Source: Xenoacremonium recifei (Eukaryota; Ascomycota; Sordariomycetes; Hypocreales; Nectriaceae). From it: a DNA stretch of 64,000 nt. Below the pieces are notes generated by a model. It did not search any database. It saw only the letters and a list, made by a program, of their open reading frames with translations, and had not been told where the DNA came from. The position numbers were made by a program, and so were the translations under genes. The stretch lies in contig WOFQ01000023.1 of NCBI GenBank assembly GCA_012184525.1, positions 1 to 64,000 of the forward strand. The letters are read 5' to 3'. Shown piece by piece: positions 33,223-44,840 of the stretch. Position 1 is the stretch's first letter; the number at the start of each line of letters is the position of its first letter.

Positions 33223-34953
33223 ATGCTGGGCTTCAAGAAACGTGAGACTGAGGAGCCGCCCGAGATCTCGGACCAAGAGCTCGAGCTCCCCCGCAAGCCC
33301 TTCTGGGAAGCTTTGTTGCCCGTGTTTGCTTGCGGCGCTGGTCTTTTCTCCGACGGTTATGTCAATAACGTGAGCCTCAACCGTCTTCAAGCTGTCATTG
33401 GCGCTTGCGCAGCAGCAGGAAGCTAATTGACATGTGATAATAGGTCATTGGATCCGTCAACACCACTCTCGCGACCGAGTACGGCACAGTCTTCACCGGC
33501 TCCAGGGCGTACAAGTATGTCTACGACATTGCCTTTGTCGGCACCGTCGTCGGACAGCTGATCTTTGGCTTCCTCGCTGATCACTGGTCGCGAACCAACT
33601 CGCTGCTGGTCTCGACTATTATCCTCATTATCTTCACGGCCCTCGCCGCGGGCTCTTACTGGCATGGCGACGCCGTGGGCATGTTCAACATCCTGACGGC
33701 CTGGCGATTCTTTGTCGGTATTGGTATTGGAGGTATGCGCCTATACTCTGATTGAATCAGGAAGCTCGGTTGGCTAATCATGGGTTCTATCTCATAGGCG
33801 AGTATCCTGCGGGCAGTGTCGGCTGCGCCGAGTCGAGCGGCGAGCTCAAGAAGGGCACCCGACACCGATGGTTCATTCTGTTCACCAACACCATGATTGA
33901 CTGGGGCTTCGTCATTGGCGCATTTGTGCCTTGTGAGTAATAGTCCTCTTGCGACCTCGTTTCCGCCTCTAACCCGCGCCTGGTATAGACGTCGTTGCCG
34001 CGGCCTGCCACAACAAGCACTATGGCACTATCTGGAGAACCAGCATGGGAATTGGCTGTGTGTTCCCCATCGTCCTGTTCATCCTCCGTCTCAAGATCAA
34101 GGAGCCCGAGGAATTCGCTCGAAATAGCATGCGTAAGAAGACGCCGTACGCAATTGTCCTTCGCTACTACTGGTTCCGGCTTGCGTGTGTGGCAATTGTC
34201 TGGTTCCTCTACGACGTGAGTTGTTCACCTCTATAGGACGAGACACGCGGCTCATCTTTTCTCTAGTTCTCCGTCTACGCCTTTGGCCTTTACTCCACGA
34301 CGATTCTGAATGGCATCTATGGTTCTACTGCTCCTTTGACGACCATCTTCGGCTGGAACACCGTCATCAACCTGTTCTATATCCCCGGTACCATGATTGG
34401 TGCCTTCGTCAGCGATTGGATCGGCCCGCGTTATGCTCTCGCGTTTGGTGTCACTGCTCAAGCCGTCGTCGGCTTCATCATGGCTGGTGTCTACGACAAG
34501 ATCTCCAAGCACATTGCGGCCTTTGCTGTTGTTTACGGCATCTTCCTTTCCCTCGGCGAGCTTGGTCCCGGTAACAACATCGGTCTTCTAGCTGCCAAGA
34601 CGTGTGCTACAGGTGTGCGTGGTCGTTACTACGGTATTGCCGCAGCAACGGGCAAGATTGGAGCCTTTGTCGGAACCTACGTCTTCCCGGATATTGAGAA
34701 GGCTGGAGGAAACGCCACCCAGTCTGCCCAGTACCCTTTCTACGTGGCCTCGTGTCTCTGTATCTTGTCAGCGGCTATCGTTCTCTTCTGCATCCCCCAC
34801 ATCGACCAGGACACGATCACACTCGAGGATGCCAAGTTCCGCCGATACCTCGAGTCAAAGGGCTACAATACAGATATGCTGGGTCTCGAGGTGACGGATG
34901 CGGAAAACACCCGCGCCACCCAGGAGACTCATGATACGAAGACCGAAATGTAG
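33223..34953 (+). CDS. git1: GIT1-type glycerophosphodiester permease (MFS)
   Basis: Exons 33223-33369, 33444-33732, 33798-33932, 33989-34215 and 34267-34953 give 494 aa. It is an MFS carrier of the phosphate:H+ symporter group. The signature GIGIGGEYPAGSVGCAESSG spans intron 2, and LKKGTRHRWFILFTN follows. Other marks are FLADHWSR after TM2, WFLYDFSVYAFGLYS in the second half, and SLGELGPGNNIGLLAAKTCA. Yeast and Candida relatives import glycerophosphoinositol or glycerophosphocholine as a source of phosphate and head group. It acts at the plasma membrane. Tandem upstream CACGTG boxes fit phosphate control. A plain phosphate or other organophosphate substrate is possible. Confidence 0.9.
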
Positions 34954-36194
34954 ATGACGACGTATTTCTCAGAGCGTGCGATTTGCCTTCGAAGGAATAA
35001 CCCATCTATTCGGCACTTTTGTCAGCTCGATAGAATGTCCTGTTGATGGACCATCATTTCTCATGCTCACCATCATAGACTGCATATAGCCAATCGTTTT
35101 GGGCTGACATACGTGCATATATACCCGGGCATTTCTTCTGCGTGGCAGATTGGATTATTAGCTAATATAATCGAGTTCTCATGACACAATTTTGGTCTCT
35201 ACATCAAGTCTTCACCATTGCACGTCCTTCTATCGGCGACAGCTACAGCCTCTTGTCCTTTCCCTTCTCCGCCCGTGCTGGAAAAGGTTCTTTCCACTTT
35301 TAGTTAAAACTCATTTTAGGAATACCAGCTTATGAGAGCGAGTTATATCTCATGTCTTGCTTCTCGATTCTGATTGGTATGAGAACCTCCGACTGTCTCG
35401 TCAGAACATATGAGGTGCTGCTATTCATGCTGACATGGCGTCAACTGCTTACCCCAGGTCATTGACACAACACCGGGTGCCTTGCATATACCCTCTACGA
35501 TTTGCTGAAACCGTCCCTTTCTCGGTCAAACTCTGCGCTGGAGTCGGGAGTTGGCTGCTTTGGTCAGCTTTAACAGCTGATGCGTCTCACAATAGTTCAG
35601 CTCCAGCTTCACCCAAATTTAGTCAGCCTTGCCTCTCGCTGAATTATTTCCAGATACGAAACTATGACGGGAATTCCACGGACACCTCGGCCGATCTGCG
35701 CTGTCCAAATGATCGTCATGCACCTCGTGCTGTATGCTTATTTTTATGACTGTGTCTAACCTCCGGCCTCAAAACACGCCCAGCTTCTGCGACAGGCCGA
35801 ATCCTTCCCCCGGATCATTGGATCGGAAACTTAGTCCCCCACATCTCATGATCTGCGGGAGTTGGGCTTGGCGCTGACTGGCTTTACGAGGGATCGTCGG
35901 GCATCGCAGCGCAGGACTGGAGATGTCACTTCTCGTATTCTACATCTTCGCTCATTGTTCGGGTCAGCTGGACGTCGCGGGGCTCAGCCTCATGGGTTAT
36001 GACGGAGCGATGCGTTTGGTTTGGACAAGTCGGGTCATCAGCGTTGCCGTATGTCATGGCGATGCTTGGCAGGACTATAAGAAGGTTGGACGAGGCGAGC
36101 TGAGAATGGAGGATACTCAGCTCAACTCATCTTCCATCTTCAGTGCTGCAGAAGGCTTCTTCCATATTCAGTTTTACAGAAATCAACCATCACC
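34954..36194. other. Intergenic, promoter of small secreted protein
   Basis: No supported gene. TATAA at 36076-36080 lies 115 bp upstream of the secreted-protein ATG. The stretch holds the git1 3' flank up to about 35.2 kb and a long upstream region with scattered CCGGATC/GATCCGG-like words. Confidence 0.55.
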
Positions 36195-36751
36195 ATGAAG
36201 TTCTCCGCCTCCGTCCTCAGCCTTGGCCTCTTTGCCACTGGCATCCTTGCTCGACCCAGCCCCGAGACTCGCGACACTGCTCAGACGGTGCACCTCACGT
36301 TCCATGGCGGTCCAGCCTCGTACAGCATGGCGTTTGCCGCCGACGGCACGAAGCATGAGACGAGTATGCAGTCTCTTTATATAGCCTGTGATCCCGTGCT
36401 AACACAGCCAAAGACAATGACATCTCCGTCAACATCATCGATGCCCCTGACTACGACGCCTACTCGCAGTGCACCTTCTACACTGACGGCGAGAAGACGC
36501 TGGTCCAGAGCATCAGCTCCGATGGCACGCAGCAGGTCATCGTCGGTCCGCCGCAGCCTATTACAGCTGTGAGCTGTGAGGGCATGTGCGTGCCCGTCTA
36601 CGGTAAGTACTGATGTCCCAGGCAATAAAAGAATCCTCTAACAGGACTTCTAGGCGAGTGCTACAACTCTCAGGGCCAGTACGTCGGACCCTGCTGCAAC
36701 GGCTTCTGCGCTGCTGACCGCTGCCGCCCCTGGGACATCTCGACTGCTTAA
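36195..36751 (+). CDS. Small secreted cysteine-rich protein
   Basis: Exons 36195-36363, 36414-36602 and 36654-36751 give 151 aa. The signal peptide is MKFSASVLSLGLFATGILA, followed by RPSPETR. The middle is a beta-rich-looking segment (VHLTFHGGPASYSMAF, DISVNIIDAPDYDAYSQC). The C-terminal third is rich in cysteine: AVSCEGMCVPVYGECYNSQG, then GPCCNGFCAADRC. There are nine cysteines in the mature protein. The first six-residue block after the signal could be a pro-segment. I do not recognise a named family; it has the look of a secreted effector-like or antimicrobial-like protein. It is convergent with the gene at 37068. Confidence 0.88.
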
Positions 36752-37067
36752 GACTCTCTTCACCGGGAGCAGGTAGATACGACATTGAACTTGGGCTGAA
36801 AGAGGAGACGCGATAGTTTGATATAAATTGCAGAGATATAGGATCCGAGTATGAGATTGAACATAACTCCAGCCAATGATAACTTTCCATACCCATCGTG
36901 ATGTGACGTTCATAATCTAGAATACAATTTTCGCAGTAATGCCACCCATAATGCCAGATGTCAAAGAGAACCACAATCGTAAGAGTACAATGGTCATATC
37001 CGAGTCGGCAAAGCCGACTGAATCAGAGTTGAGATACGCAACACAAACCTCATCAGAAAAGAACCTC
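36752..37067. other. Convergent 3' region
   Basis: 316 bases between two gene ends, AT-richer than the flanks. No gene is seen; it holds the 3' untranslated parts. Confidence 0.6.
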
Positions 37068-38282
37068 TCAACGGCGCGAATTGCTTGCTACCTTCCCGGC
37101 AGCCACATCAACACCCTCCCGCATAACCTTATGCCGCACACCGCCAGGATGCTTCTGGCCCATGAAGCCATCCACAAGGGCCGCACCCAAGGCCGCCGTC
37201 GCAACCTTCGCGCCCTTGGCTCCAAGCCAGGGACTCGGGTCATTGTGCGACTTCATTGCCGCCTGGGCACCGGCCGTAAAGGCCGTCCGCGCGCCCGCCT
37301 GCACATACGGGTTCTGCCACCACGCCGACTTGCGACTCTTGGAGGACGTCGCGGGCATGGAGTTGCGGCGTTGCGGCGGCGGAGCACGAGTCCGGGGCGG
37401 AGGCCGACTGCGAGCGGGAGAACGGGGGCGCTCATAGTCACGGTCACGGCCTTGGGAGCGCGGGCGGCGACGGTGATGAGAGTCGTCTTCATAGTCGGGG
37501 TAGTTGGAAGGCCGACCACGCGTTCGCTCAGTCCGCGGAGGGGATCCCCGGGGTGAGCCCCGCGACTTCCGGGGCCGAAACTCGGCGGCAGCAGCTCCGG
37601 CAGCAGCGCCGCCGGCGATGTCCCCACCGCGAGAGCGAGCCCGGGATTGCCGGTCGGATCTGTCGCGAGGGTCGGCCGCATAACTCTGAGAGTCCTGACC
37701 GTAGCCTCGAGGGCTTTGCATTTCCCGGGGGAATGTTTCTCTTCTTCGGGGTTCCCTTCCATAGGCTTCGCTGCCGTACGGATCTCTTGGATAAGCCTCT
37801 TCTCTGCCATAGGGATCCTTGCCATAGGGCTCGGGGTATCGTGGCTCTCGATCGGCATGCTTTGATCGACGATGGCGTCGTGAAGAGTCGCTCCCGAGTT
37901 CAGTGCCACCAGTCGCAAAGGCAGCCATGGGCGGCGGTGGCAATCCGGGACCGCCTCCTACCCCTGCGGGACTTCTTCCCCGTCTCATTGAAGGCCCCGG
38001 GCTCCGACCCCGCGGCGGATCTTGCCGTGTGGGGCGCCGACGAGAGGACGGGGCCGAATTGTCGAGGGGATAGAAGCCGGCGTCTTGGCTGAGAGGAGGA
38101 GGCCGGCGATGCCTCTCCGACTTGTGACGGCGCGGTGGAGCCTGCTGCGGGATGGGGGCGTAGGGATCGGAGGCGTAGTCCATCATAGGCGGCTCCCGCG
38201 TGAAGGGATCTTGAAAGAAGTCATCGTCGTCGTATCGAGAGGGCCGAGTGCGGCGCCGGTGTGGACGTTGCTCGTAGGCCAT
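37068..38282 (-). CDS. Arg/Asp/Ser/Pro-rich low-complexity protein
   Basis: A single exon of 404 aa from MAYEQRPHRRRTRPSRYDDDD; an upstream ATG would add 25 residues. Most of the protein is a charged, disordered tract with repeated DPYG/REPYG-like units (YPEPYGKDPYGREEAYPRD), RS/RP runs and a GGAAAGAAAAEF Ala/Gly segment. The last 85 residues are ordered-looking and glycine-zipper-like (NPYVQAGARTAFTAGAQAA, GAKVATAALGAALVDGF). No signal peptide is present. I do not know a function; RNA-binding or membrane-associated scaffolds often have such make-up. Both strands are open here because of the composition, but this frame has the coherent protein. Confidence 0.8.
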   Translation of the reverse strand: MAYEQRPHRRRTRPSRYDDDDFFQDPFTREPPMMDYASDPYAPIPQQAPPRRHKSERHRRPPPLSQDAGFYPLDNSAPSSRRRPTRQDPPRGRSPGPSMRRGRSPAGVGGGPGLPPPPMAAFATGGTELGSDSSRRHRRSKHADREPRYPEPYGKDPYGREEAYPRDPYGSEAYGREPRRRETFPREMQSPRGYGQDSQSYAADPRDRSDRQSRARSRGGDIAGGAAAGAAAAEFRPRKSRGSPRGSPPRTERTRGRPSNYPDYEDDSHHRRRPRSQGRDRDYERPRSPARSRPPPRTRAPPPQRRNSMPATSSKSRKSAWWQNPYVQAGARTAFTAGAQAAMKSHNDPSPWLGAKGAKVATAALGAALVDGFMGQKHPGGVRHKVMREGVDVAAGKVASNSRR

Positions 38283-41200
38283 TCCCAATCTGTGAGGTGA
38301 TGCTCGACGGAGGGATGATGGGAGAATTGAGATGTGATGATGGAGGATGAAGGACAAAGGGGAGGATAATCAAGGCAGTGGGAAGTCGATGGTTTATCCC
38401 TGGGGGTGGCGTTCGTGGTACTGGAGGGTTGCTAGCAGGTGGACAGGCCGGCTGTTAGTGTGCTGTAAAGGAGGGAGCCGGCGGGTGGCCAATACTGAAG
38501 AGCGAATAGATCAGCGTGGTTGGAGGCGGTTGGGTTGTGTGAGGTGCAACAAACTGAGGCGGTAGGGGGGATGAAGGTTTTATTTGAAGAAAAGTCGCGA
38601 TATATCGGAGGCCTAGCGCTTGCCCCGTCCATCTTCACGATCGCTCCTTCCCGAGGCCCTGCATCGTCGTCGTCGTCGTGCGTTAAGTGTGCGCGTGCAT
38701 TAAATGTGCATCATCATGCATCCCATCTCCGCGCCTGCAGTTGCGAGCGACATGATGCAGGGTCCTCGCGCCTGACGTCATGCGGAGCTCGCGCATGGCT
38801 TCCGCGGCTCGTGAGTTGATGGACGGCCGCCCAGCTGACGTCAAACACAGCGTCGGCAAAATGCGGTGAAAAATCACGAGAAAAGCCAGGCCAGATGGCC
38901 CGTCAAGATCGGCTTTCCAGGCTATGGGGTCCGTGGAGGGTGCGCAACGTGTCTCGCTGGCTGAGGCCCAACTGCCGGGGGAAACTGGGGAGCCCGTCTA
39001 GCCACCCGTGGGGGAGGGAAGGCCTGACGATCTACGCCATGCCTGCAGTATATGCTTCGTGAAGCAGTTGATGTTCACACATTCCAGAAAACAGGAGAAG
39101 CCGAAGGCCGGGCCGCTGAATCGCCTCTTGAGATCGCTCCCCGGTCAAGCGGAGAGAGCTCTGACAGCATCGTCAGGCTCTGCAGCCCGCATCCCGCAAC
39201 ATCATCGTACATACAACACAGCCGCACGCATTTCGCCTCACTCACCAGTTGAGCGCTGCTCCTGATTCTCAAGCCGTCGCCTGTCGCTGATCATCGCACG
39301 AGGTTGCTCTCCGATCTAAGTCCGACTTACCATCGTGGTGCCATCACGACGTAGGTCAAGGGAGGCATAAGGCAGAACAAGAAAACGCAACACCTCAGTA
39401 ACGGCCACCACGACACGGAGACCGAAGCTGGCCGGGATTCAACTTTGGTGCACACCCAAACAACTTGGTTGTAACGGATGGGTGGTCATGGATGATGTGA
39501 GACGCTCAGCAACGGTAACCCGTCGCATGTTTGCCTTCCATACTCCGTGCCTCCCTGTCCAACACGGCTTCTGTCGTGGCATTCAAACCAAGGGGCCAAC
39601 TTTGACGCCAATGCTGCATACCGGCTCGGGAAGTTGAGGGGTTGGTGCGAGTCTCTGTGACACTTGAGGCCAGAGGGCGGCTAGAGGAACATCCAGTGGA
39701 AATTTCGCTGGCGGTGACAACGGTGACGGCGTCGAGGCGTCGAGGACACGAATATGCGCCATGCGCCGAGCCGACGTCGTCTCACAGAGGACGGATGCAC
39801 GGATAGCGGCGCAGACCCGACCAGCGCCTAATAGAGCGGTGAACGGCGCTTGAGAGTACACATTGACAGCGGGAGTTGCCTACTTGCAGCGGACCTTGCG
39901 GCTGTCATCTTGATGTCTGGCTGTCACTGTCTGTCGTCGGGCTCTTCGGGCGCATCCGTCCTGCTTCCGCTTGCTCCGTGCTGCGAGGATGGAGGAGTGA
40001 ACATTCAGCTTCATCCAAGACAAGCACATTGACGTGGGGAACCCCGATATCAAGTCTGGACGCCTTGCTCCGGACTGCAGATGTTCATCGGAGACTGCGG
40101 GTGAGTTGTGCGGGCGAGTCTCTGAGCTGTCCGCCTCGATAACGACGAGAAACGACATTCATTGGCCCAATCCTGCATTCCATGCGCGTTGGCCCGTGAA
40201 TCCAGACTGATAGTCAGCATTGATAACGCAGGATAAACGAGAGGTACTTCTGGTGGATGTTTTGGCGATGGTGTTCTTGGCACTGGATTTTGGTATCCTC
40301 CTCCCTTTACTGGAGTTCTTGGAACGGGTGTGGCCGAAAGAGCACCTAGAAGATACCTCCAATTAGCACTGGTTCTCACTAAAGCGCCTGTACTTCTAGG
40401 TTACGCACTAACTGATGACATCCCCACCTCCGCTCTTTCCTCTCACTAAAACCTGTTAGCACAGGAAATCACTTCACTGTCGCCTGATAAACACACAATT
40501 TCCATTATCTTATCGTCCTCATCTCTTCCCTCGGCCTCTTATCAGCGACTTCAATCCATGTCATGTCATCGACACGCCGCGTCAACAAGCTCGATCTGGG
40601 CTCCTCCTCCAATCTCTCGCTAGAAGGACTTTTGCTGGATTAGTCTGCGGCGCTGGCCATACTCGAGACGGACGCACGCACAGTACGAGTTCCTGAGACT
40701 CCGTCCAGGTGCCCTTGGAAGTGCCAGTGCCTGCTGACGCGATGCGATGTCGCCATCCGGCCACTGTCGCTCACGCGCCGCCGCACATCTGAGATGACCA
40801 GAGCCTCTGGTGGCAGCAGGCCAGGCCCCCCAAAAGGCCCCTCCCGTCAGATCCTCCGGGCTCCTCTTCTCTCCGCCTAGTTCGCGTCTGCCCCTGCAAG
40901 CCGCACGCCATAGACGGCCACAGCCATCGGGTTCCAGGGTCTTTCGGTGCGGGTTCTAGAAACCCATCTGTTTGCGCATGACTGCCATCTGGTGACGGAT
41001 CGTTCACGGATAACCCGTCTCGAGACATACGAACTTGAGTCGATCACTTTGGTCCAGACCAGCACTGCGGAATACATCGCGAGAGAAGTGTGGCCAATGG
41101 GCACCAAGATCAGCATCGCAAATCTGTGTGAACCCCCTTTCTATCCTCTCACAGGCCTGACGGACACTGTGACAGCGCACAGCAGAGCATCTCTGGCTTG

Positions 41201-42665
41201 TACATCGCACCACGGCAGCCGCCACAGCAAGCCATCGAGCCAGATGCCAACCCGTGCCGCTCTCGTGCTCACACGGTCTTCGATGAAGTCTACAGAGGCT
41301 CATGTCAACGGCCTCAAACGATGCGCCGGGGGCTAGCTCAAGACGGATAGCCTCAGAAATAACCATAAGTCTTGGCGAGATATCTCGCGCCCTGCCACTG
41401 GATCAACCGTCTTCGAGGTGGCAACTGGACGAACCAGAGCGAGCCATCCTTATCTCGTCCCCACCGCTCTCGGTCATGGCCGTGGTTGAAGCTCCCATTC
41501 CCGGGCCCTCAACGTGGGGATGCTTCGGACGCCAGCGCCTTTGCGGACTGGGCACATCGCAGAGTGACAAAAAGGTCCGAGGATCGAGAAGGAAAAATGG
41601 GGAAGAGGAAAAAAATTGTGAAGAGAAAAAAAAAGATCGTGGATGGAGGATTATGGGCTGACTCTTGCTGTGTGTCATGGTTCTTCAACGGGCTGTTCGC
41701 CTCTGTCCGGATACAACTTCTCAGCTCTGCTTGCTCAGCTCGGCTCTCAGGGAGGTCAAGCACTCGCTCAGTGTGTGGCATCAACACATCACCAGCTTCT
41801 TCAGCTTTGCTTCTTGCTGGAGCTACCGACCCTTCCGTCTGCAACGGGCCCTTAGCGCTTTCGAGGCTTGCATATTGGTGCACATCGGATCCCTCAGCTG
41901 CACACGATACACTCACACAGAGATCGCCGGACAGCCAACCATTGTTCAGCTCGACTCGAGTTATCACTCTCCTTCCCCCCCGGACCCCGTGTTATCGAGC
42001 TGCCCTGGACAGGAACCTACCTATCCTGCCTAGCCTCGAGTGTGTCTGGTCAATCAGAGCCCAATATCGACTCGATCCCCCCAGATAGGGCACATCCGTC
42101 TCTCGCGGTGCTCGCACTACGCCGGTTTGCGTCCCCTGTCAACCCTCGCCGCCGCCGGCCACTTCGCGGTCTTGCGCCTCGCCTGGCCTTCGCTGCATCG
42201 CGCTTCGCTCCGCCGTCCACGTCGGTCCTGTCCTATCCTGTCCTGTCCTTCCCCGGGCAGACTAAACCTTACCTTACTTTAATTCTGCACTGGGTGTGCC
42301 TCGTCGTTCCCTCCTTTATCTCACCCGACCCTTACTATAGCTTAGCCCCGGTCTATCCTGACCCAGACGCGTGGGCATCCCGTCCGGACCCAGGCTTCGT
42401 TGATCAAATCAAGCATCCACTGATCCTGGACTCGATTCGGCCCCGGACCTAGACTCGTCGTTGCTGGCCTAGACAACAATAAAAGTCTCCCGATTCCCCT
42501 CGGGTTACATCTCCATCTCGCTGCTTCGATCCCCATCGACCTTGGCTCACTGCCCTCTCGGCACTCACTCGGCCCTCATCGACCAGGACTCCATCAGTTC
42601 CTCTTGACAGACTTACATCCAACCGAAAAGAGTCAATTGTCAGCTTCGACGTCCAAATTCCCATC
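38283..42665. other. 4.4-kb gene-free region
   Basis: No coding frame with recognisable motifs or linkable exons on either strand. Notable are an A-rich tract at 41590-41637, CTGTCC/CCTGTC pyrimidine-rich repeats at 42228-42250, and a long C/T-rich strand bias from about 41.8 kb to 42.6 kb leading to the purine-permease start. It may hold long promoters or leaders, or an unannotated non-coding transcript. Confidence 0.6.
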
Positions 42666-44546
42666 ATGACTTGGGCAGCGAAGATCGACCAAAAGGTCGC
42701 CGCCAGCCCTGTCGGGCGCTGGTTCCGCCTTGAAGGCAGTGGTCATGTAAGTCAACTCCGAAGTCATGCTGACCGAGACCTTTCCTAACGCACTATCCAC
42801 AGAGCAAGGAACGCAAAGGCTCCAAGTTCTTCACAGAGATCCGAGCTGGTCTCGCCATCTTCTTCGCCATGGCCTACATCATCGCCGTCAACGCCTCCAT
42901 CGTCTCCGAAACGGGCGGCACCTGCGTCTGCAACGGTGGCGAGCAGGATCCCTTCTGCTTCGACAACGAGGAGTACGATCTTTGCACCCAGGTCGTCAAG
43001 CGGGATCTGGTCACTGCCACGGCTGCCATCTCTGCCCTGGCCTCTTTCTTCATGGGTCTCTTCGCCAACTTGTAAGCATTGTCCGTAGGTTTCTCAGGTG
43101 CTCGTGACTAACAAAATGGAAAGGCCTGTTGGTTTAGCTCCCGGCATGGGTCTCAATGCTTACTTCACCTACACAGTTGTCGGTTATCATGGAAGTGGAC
43201 TGGTTCCCTACCAGGTTGCCCTCACTGCCATCTTCGTGGAGGGCTTCATCTTCTTCGGTCTGGCCATCCTCGGAATGCGACAATGGCTCGCTCGTGCCAT
43301 CCCCCGATCGATCAAGCTGGCCACCAGCGTCGGTATTGGCCTGTTCCTGACTCTCATCGGACTCACCTACAGCGAGGGTATTGGCCTGGTTGTCGGTGCT
43401 ATCTCGACTCCCCTGGCTCTCGCCGGCTGCTCTCCTGGCAACCGACTTGCTTGGGACGCCGACGACTCCAGCGTTGAGATCGGCACATGTCCTAGCTCGG
43501 ATGTGATGCGGTATCCTGCCATGTGGGTTGGCATCTTCTGCGGCGGTATCTTCACCGTCATCCTGATGATGTACCGCGTCAAGGGCGCCATCATTGCCGG
43601 TATCCTCCTGGTCAGCATCATCTCGTGGCCCCGAAACACCCCCGTCACCTACTTTCCCTACGACGCCACGGGCGATGCCTCCTTCGACTTCTTCAAGAAG
43701 GTTGTCGACTTCCACAAGATTGAAATGACCCTCAACGTCCAGGAGTGGAACATCTCGGGCTACGGGAGCCACTTCGGCCTGGCCCTGATCACCTTCCTGT
43801 ACGTCGATATTCTGGACTGCACGGGTACTCTGTACGGTATGGCCCGTTTCGCCAACCTCATCGACCCCGTCACTCAGGACTTTGAGGGTTCATCCCTGGC
43901 CTACATGGTCGACGCCATCAGCATTTCCATCGGCGCCCTCTTCGGCGTTCCCCCTGTCACCGCCTTTGTCGAGTCCGGTGCCGGTATCTCGGAAGGCGGC
44001 AAGACCGGTCTAAGTGCTATGACCGCTGGTATCTGCTTCTTCATCTCCGTCTTCTTCGCTCCCATCTTTGCCTCCATCCCGCCCTGGGCCACCGGCTGCG
44101 TGCTGGTGCTCGTCGGCTCTATGATGGTCAGCGCCGTGACGGAGATCAACTGGAAGTACATGGGCGATGCGGTCCCGGCCTTCCTCGCCATCGCCATCAT
44201 GCCCTTTACCTACTCCATCTCGTACGGCCTCATCGCCAGTATCTGCACCTACATCGTCCTCAACACCTTCGTCTGGCTGCTCAAGCTGGTGTCTGGCGGT
44301 CGCATCGTGCCTCCTAACTACGACGAGCGCGACGGCTGGAGCTACCGCATCCCCGGCGGCTTCTTCCCTCCCTGGGTTGTCCGCCTGTCCAAGGGCAAGA
44401 AGGATTTCTGGCGTGAAGACGAGCCTGCCGTTGTTGAGACGACTGCTCAGGAGGAAGCTGTTAAGGAGACTGGTTCTGATAATGGCGGCTCTGTGACGGG
44501 CAAGAACACGACGGAGCCCGCCACAACGCTCCAAAAGCAGGAGTAA
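42666..44546 (+). CDS. azgA: AzgA-type purine permease
   Basis: Exons 42666-42746, 42803-43071 and 43124-44546 give 590 aa, the usual size for AzgA-like carriers. Marks are EIRAGLAIFFAMAYIIAVNA in TM1, PVGLAPGMGLNAYFTYTVVG in TM3, VDILDCTGTLYGMARFANL, GVPPVTAFVESGAGISEGGKTG in the TM10 region, and a charged C-terminal tail ending LQKQE. The family takes up adenine, guanine and hypoxanthine with protons. It is a plasma-membrane protein with about 14 membrane segments. The gene follows the long gene-free region, so regulation may be far upstream. Confidence 0.95.
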
Positions 44547-44840
44547 GCAAAAACATGTAGCTAAAATTGTCAGTGTTGGATGTATAGACGAGAACGTTTG
44601 GGCGCAATGTGGTGGGTTTGTATGAGAGTATGAAAGCAAAGGCGTGCGGTCAGGGAACGGGCACGGTTCAGTTGGCAATCCGGATCACGATGTCTGACAC
44701 CTCGATGATGATGAGTGCCAAGTAATTGTCTTGTGCATGTTATACCCAGGTTTAGATATCAAATAACGAAATCCTTCTCTTCTTCTCAAGCACATGTTCC
44801 AGCATGATCTGTCATGACTAAGAAATTCACACAAAGAGTC

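Noticed and set aside
36939..38092. Long plus-strand and second minus-strand frames over the Arg-rich gene
   Set aside because: They mirror the GC-rich, Arg/Ser-rich composition of the real minus-strand gene at 37068-38282; their translations are low-complexity with no structure.
40159..40379. Pro-rich minus-strand repeat reading (VPRTP/KHPPE)
   Set aside because: A short imperfect duplication around TTCTTGG words; no start-to-stop gene structure and no homology I can name.
41372..42452. Frames of 238 and 194 codons before the purine permease
   Set aside because: They run through a C/T-rich biased tract and encode compositionally odd Ser/Pro/Arg strings without domains; more likely leader or promoter DNA.
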